Source: an uncultured Caulobacterales bacterium (GTDB taxonomy: Bacteria > Pseudomonadota > Alphaproteobacteria > Caulobacterales > Maricaulaceae). From it: a DNA stretch of 64,000 bases. Location of the stretch: the NCBI GenBank assembly GCA_938009235.1, contig CALLIK010000012.1, positions 1 through 64,000 of the forward strand, in the 5' to 3' direction. Positions 62,628 through 64,000 of the stretch are shown in pieces; position 1 is the stretch's first letter, and each line of letters starts with the position of its first letter. The translations under genes and the position numbers were made by a program. The notes below the pieces were generated by a model. It worked only from the letters and a program-made list of their open reading frames with translations, had not been told where the DNA came from and did no database searches.

Positions 62628-63977
62628 ATGAGTAAACCCGACTCACATCTCGAAGATGATACGCCTATTCAGGACGCTCTTGCGCTGAATGATGAAGTTT
62701 TGTTGTCTGAAATACTGGCCCGCCTTCATCCTGCGGATGTTTCGGATGAGTTAGAACAGCTGTCCTCTGAAGAACGCGAAGACCTGATTGCGCGCGCGCC
62801 AGAGGTAATCTCTGGTGAGGTTTTGGCGGAGCTAGAAGATGATGTTGTTGAAGACATTCTTCCATTTTTGGATGCTGACCGTATTGCCGATGCGTTGTCT
62901 GATATGGAGAATGATGATGCGACTCAAATTTTGGAAGAGATGGTTGAGTCGCAACGCGATGAAGTGTTGGATGCCGCTGACCCTTTAGATCGTGCAGGAT
63001 ATGAAGAAAGTCTGGCCTTTGATGAGGAGACAATCGGTCGCCTCATGCAGCGCCAATTTGTGGCGACGCCAGAATTTTGGAGCGTGGGTGATGCCATTGA
63101 TCATATGCGCGAGACGGGCGAGGATTTGCCTGACTTGTTCTTCAACGTCTATGTCATCGATACAGCCTTCAAACCAATAGGCTATGTTCCCGTCAGTCAG
63201 TTGATGCGGGCGCAGCGCTCGGTGCGAATTTCAGATTTAATGCTCGATACAATTATCACCATCCCACAGGACACAGACCAAGAAGAAGCTGCCTATCAGT
63301 TTGAGAAATACAATCTGATTTCCGCTCCGGTCGTGAATGCGGATGGTCGCCTCGTCGGCATGATGACCGTTGATGATATTATCGAAATTATTCAAGATGA
63401 GAACAAAGAAGATATTTTGGCTTTGGCGGGTGTATCGGATGCGGGGCTTGCGGATACCGCCGTTGAAACTGTTCGTGCGCGCGCGCCTTGGCTCTTTATC
63501 AATCTTCTTACCGCCGTTTTTGCGAGTCTCGTGATCGCGCGTTTTGACTATGCTATTACTGAAATTGTGGCACTCGCTGTCCTGATGCCGATTGTTGCAA
63601 GCATGGGCGGGAATGCAGGTACGCAAGCTCTAACCGTTGCAGTGCGGGCGTTGGCGGAGCGTGAGCTTACAACGCAGTCGGCTTGGCGCGCAATTCGTAG
63701 GGAAATGTTGGCCGCTTTGATTATAGGCGTTATCTTTGCAGTCGTACTGGCGTTGATTACCTATATTTGGTTTGGGGATCGTCAGTTAGCATTTGTTGCG
63801 TTTATTGCCATGATTGTGAACCATATTTTTGCTGGATTAGCCGGTATTACCGTGCCGCTAGGCTTGAAACGTGCGGGCGCAGACCCAGCCGTGAGTTCTT
63901 CCGTTTTTGTGACGACAGTCACTGACGTCGTTGGATTTTTCTCATTCTTGGGCACGGCGGTTCTTATTCTTCTCTAA
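62628..63977 (+). CDS. mgtE: Magnesium transporter MgtE
   Basis: Mg2+ channel (449 aa). The N-terminal superhelical domain (about residues 20-135) contains repeats such as LHPADVSDELEQLSSEE and DADRIADALSDMENDDATQIL. Two CBS domains follow (about 138-260; FFNVYVIDTAFKPIGYVPVSQL (partial), YNLISAPVVNADGRLVGMMTVDD (partial)), then the plug helix and five membrane helices (about 285-449). The pore motif is VASMGGNAGTQALTV. The CBS and N domains sense cytosolic Mg2+. No upstream M-box is evident. The gene ends 23 bases before the window edge. Confidence 0.95.
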   Translation: MSKPDSHLEDDTPIQDALALNDEVLLSEILARLHPADVSDELEQLSSEEREDLIARAPEVISGEVLAELEDDVVEDILPFLDADRIADALSDMENDDATQILEEMVESQRDEVLDAADPLDRAGYEESLAFDEETIGRLMQRQFVATPEFWSVGDAIDHMRETGEDLPDLFFNVYVIDTAFKPIGYVPVSQLMRAQRSVRISDLMLDTIITIPQDTDQEEAAYQFEKYNLISAPVVNADGRLVGMMTVDDIIEIIQDENKEDILALAGVSDAGLADTAVETVRARAPWLFINLLTAVFASLVIARFDYAITEIVALAVLMPIVASMGGNAGTQALTVAVRALAERELTTQSAWRAIRREMLAALIIGVIFAVVLALITYIWFGDRQLAFVAFIAMIVNHIFAGLAGITVPLGLKRAGADPAVSSSVFVTTVTDVVGFFSFLGTAVLILL

Positions 63978-64000
63978 AATTAACTGATAATATTCACCTT

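Overview
The window looks like chromosome from a marine alphaproteobacterium, most likely of the Hyphomonadaceae/Maricaulales/Robiginitomaculaceae type. This placement is inferred from gene content: an LDH-like malate dehydrogenase with a sucCDAB-lpd cluster, bacterial ETF-ubiquinone oxidoreductase, an XerC-type recombinase, glyQ/glyS, ppdK, type II secretion genes and a PL7 alginate lyase. No 16S gene is present to confirm it. Coding density is high, base composition looks fairly even by eye, and I see no prophage, insertion sequence, CRISPR array or rRNA operon.

Layout. 1-11.9 kb holds the second half of the TCA cycle: mdh, a tRNA-Ser(CGA) and GNAT acetyltransferase on the side, then sucC, sucD, sucA, sucB and lpd. 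Unrecognised small genes sit between sucC and sucD (secreted), between sucA and sucB (two-helix membrane protein) and between sucB and lpd (four-helix membrane protein). 12-15.3 kb on the minus strand carries an old yellow enzyme, a membrane-protein/winged-helix regulator pair with a tandem operator, and xerC. 15.8-16.4 kb encodes a lipoprotein made of 18- and 15-residue repeats. 16.7-19.3 kb is sdhCDA. Its partner sdhB lies 9 kb further on, after a histidine kinase, an acyltransferase-3, rarA, two paralogous lipoproteins, an enoyl-CoA hydratase, a DUF4197 protein and creD.

29-40 kb is a mixed housekeeping and accessory stretch: PlsC-like acyltransferase, LMW-PTP-type arsenate reductase, a TM-helix-repeat channel-like protein, zapE, rnhB, a TIGR04283/TIGR04282-type glycosyltransferase pair, a subclass-B1-like metallo-beta-lactamase lipoprotein, a family-4-like uracil-DNA glycosylase with only one cysteine, a RimB-RimK fusion, and ETF-QO. 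41-46 kb has a TPR lipoprotein, ispE, a WecA/MraY-type transferase, a polyprenyl diphosphate synthase and a DUF2007 protein. 46.6-52.4 kb is glyQ-glyS-ppdK. 52.6-57.2 kb has the PL7 alginate lyase, a YHYH-domain lipoprotein with its overlapping partner, and a SleB-type wall hydrolase. 57.2-64 kb has folD, gspC-gspD-gspN with a convergent prepilin peptidase, and mgtE.

Together the genes describe an aerobic heterotroph: a complete 2-oxoglutarate-to-malate segment feeding the quinone pool through Sdh and ETF-QO, PpdK for C3/C4 interconversion, and some capacity for algal polysaccharide use. The least explained material is the set of small envelope proteins embedded between TCA subunit genes, the repeat lipoprotein, the regulator pair with its double operator, and the cysteine-poor glycosylase.
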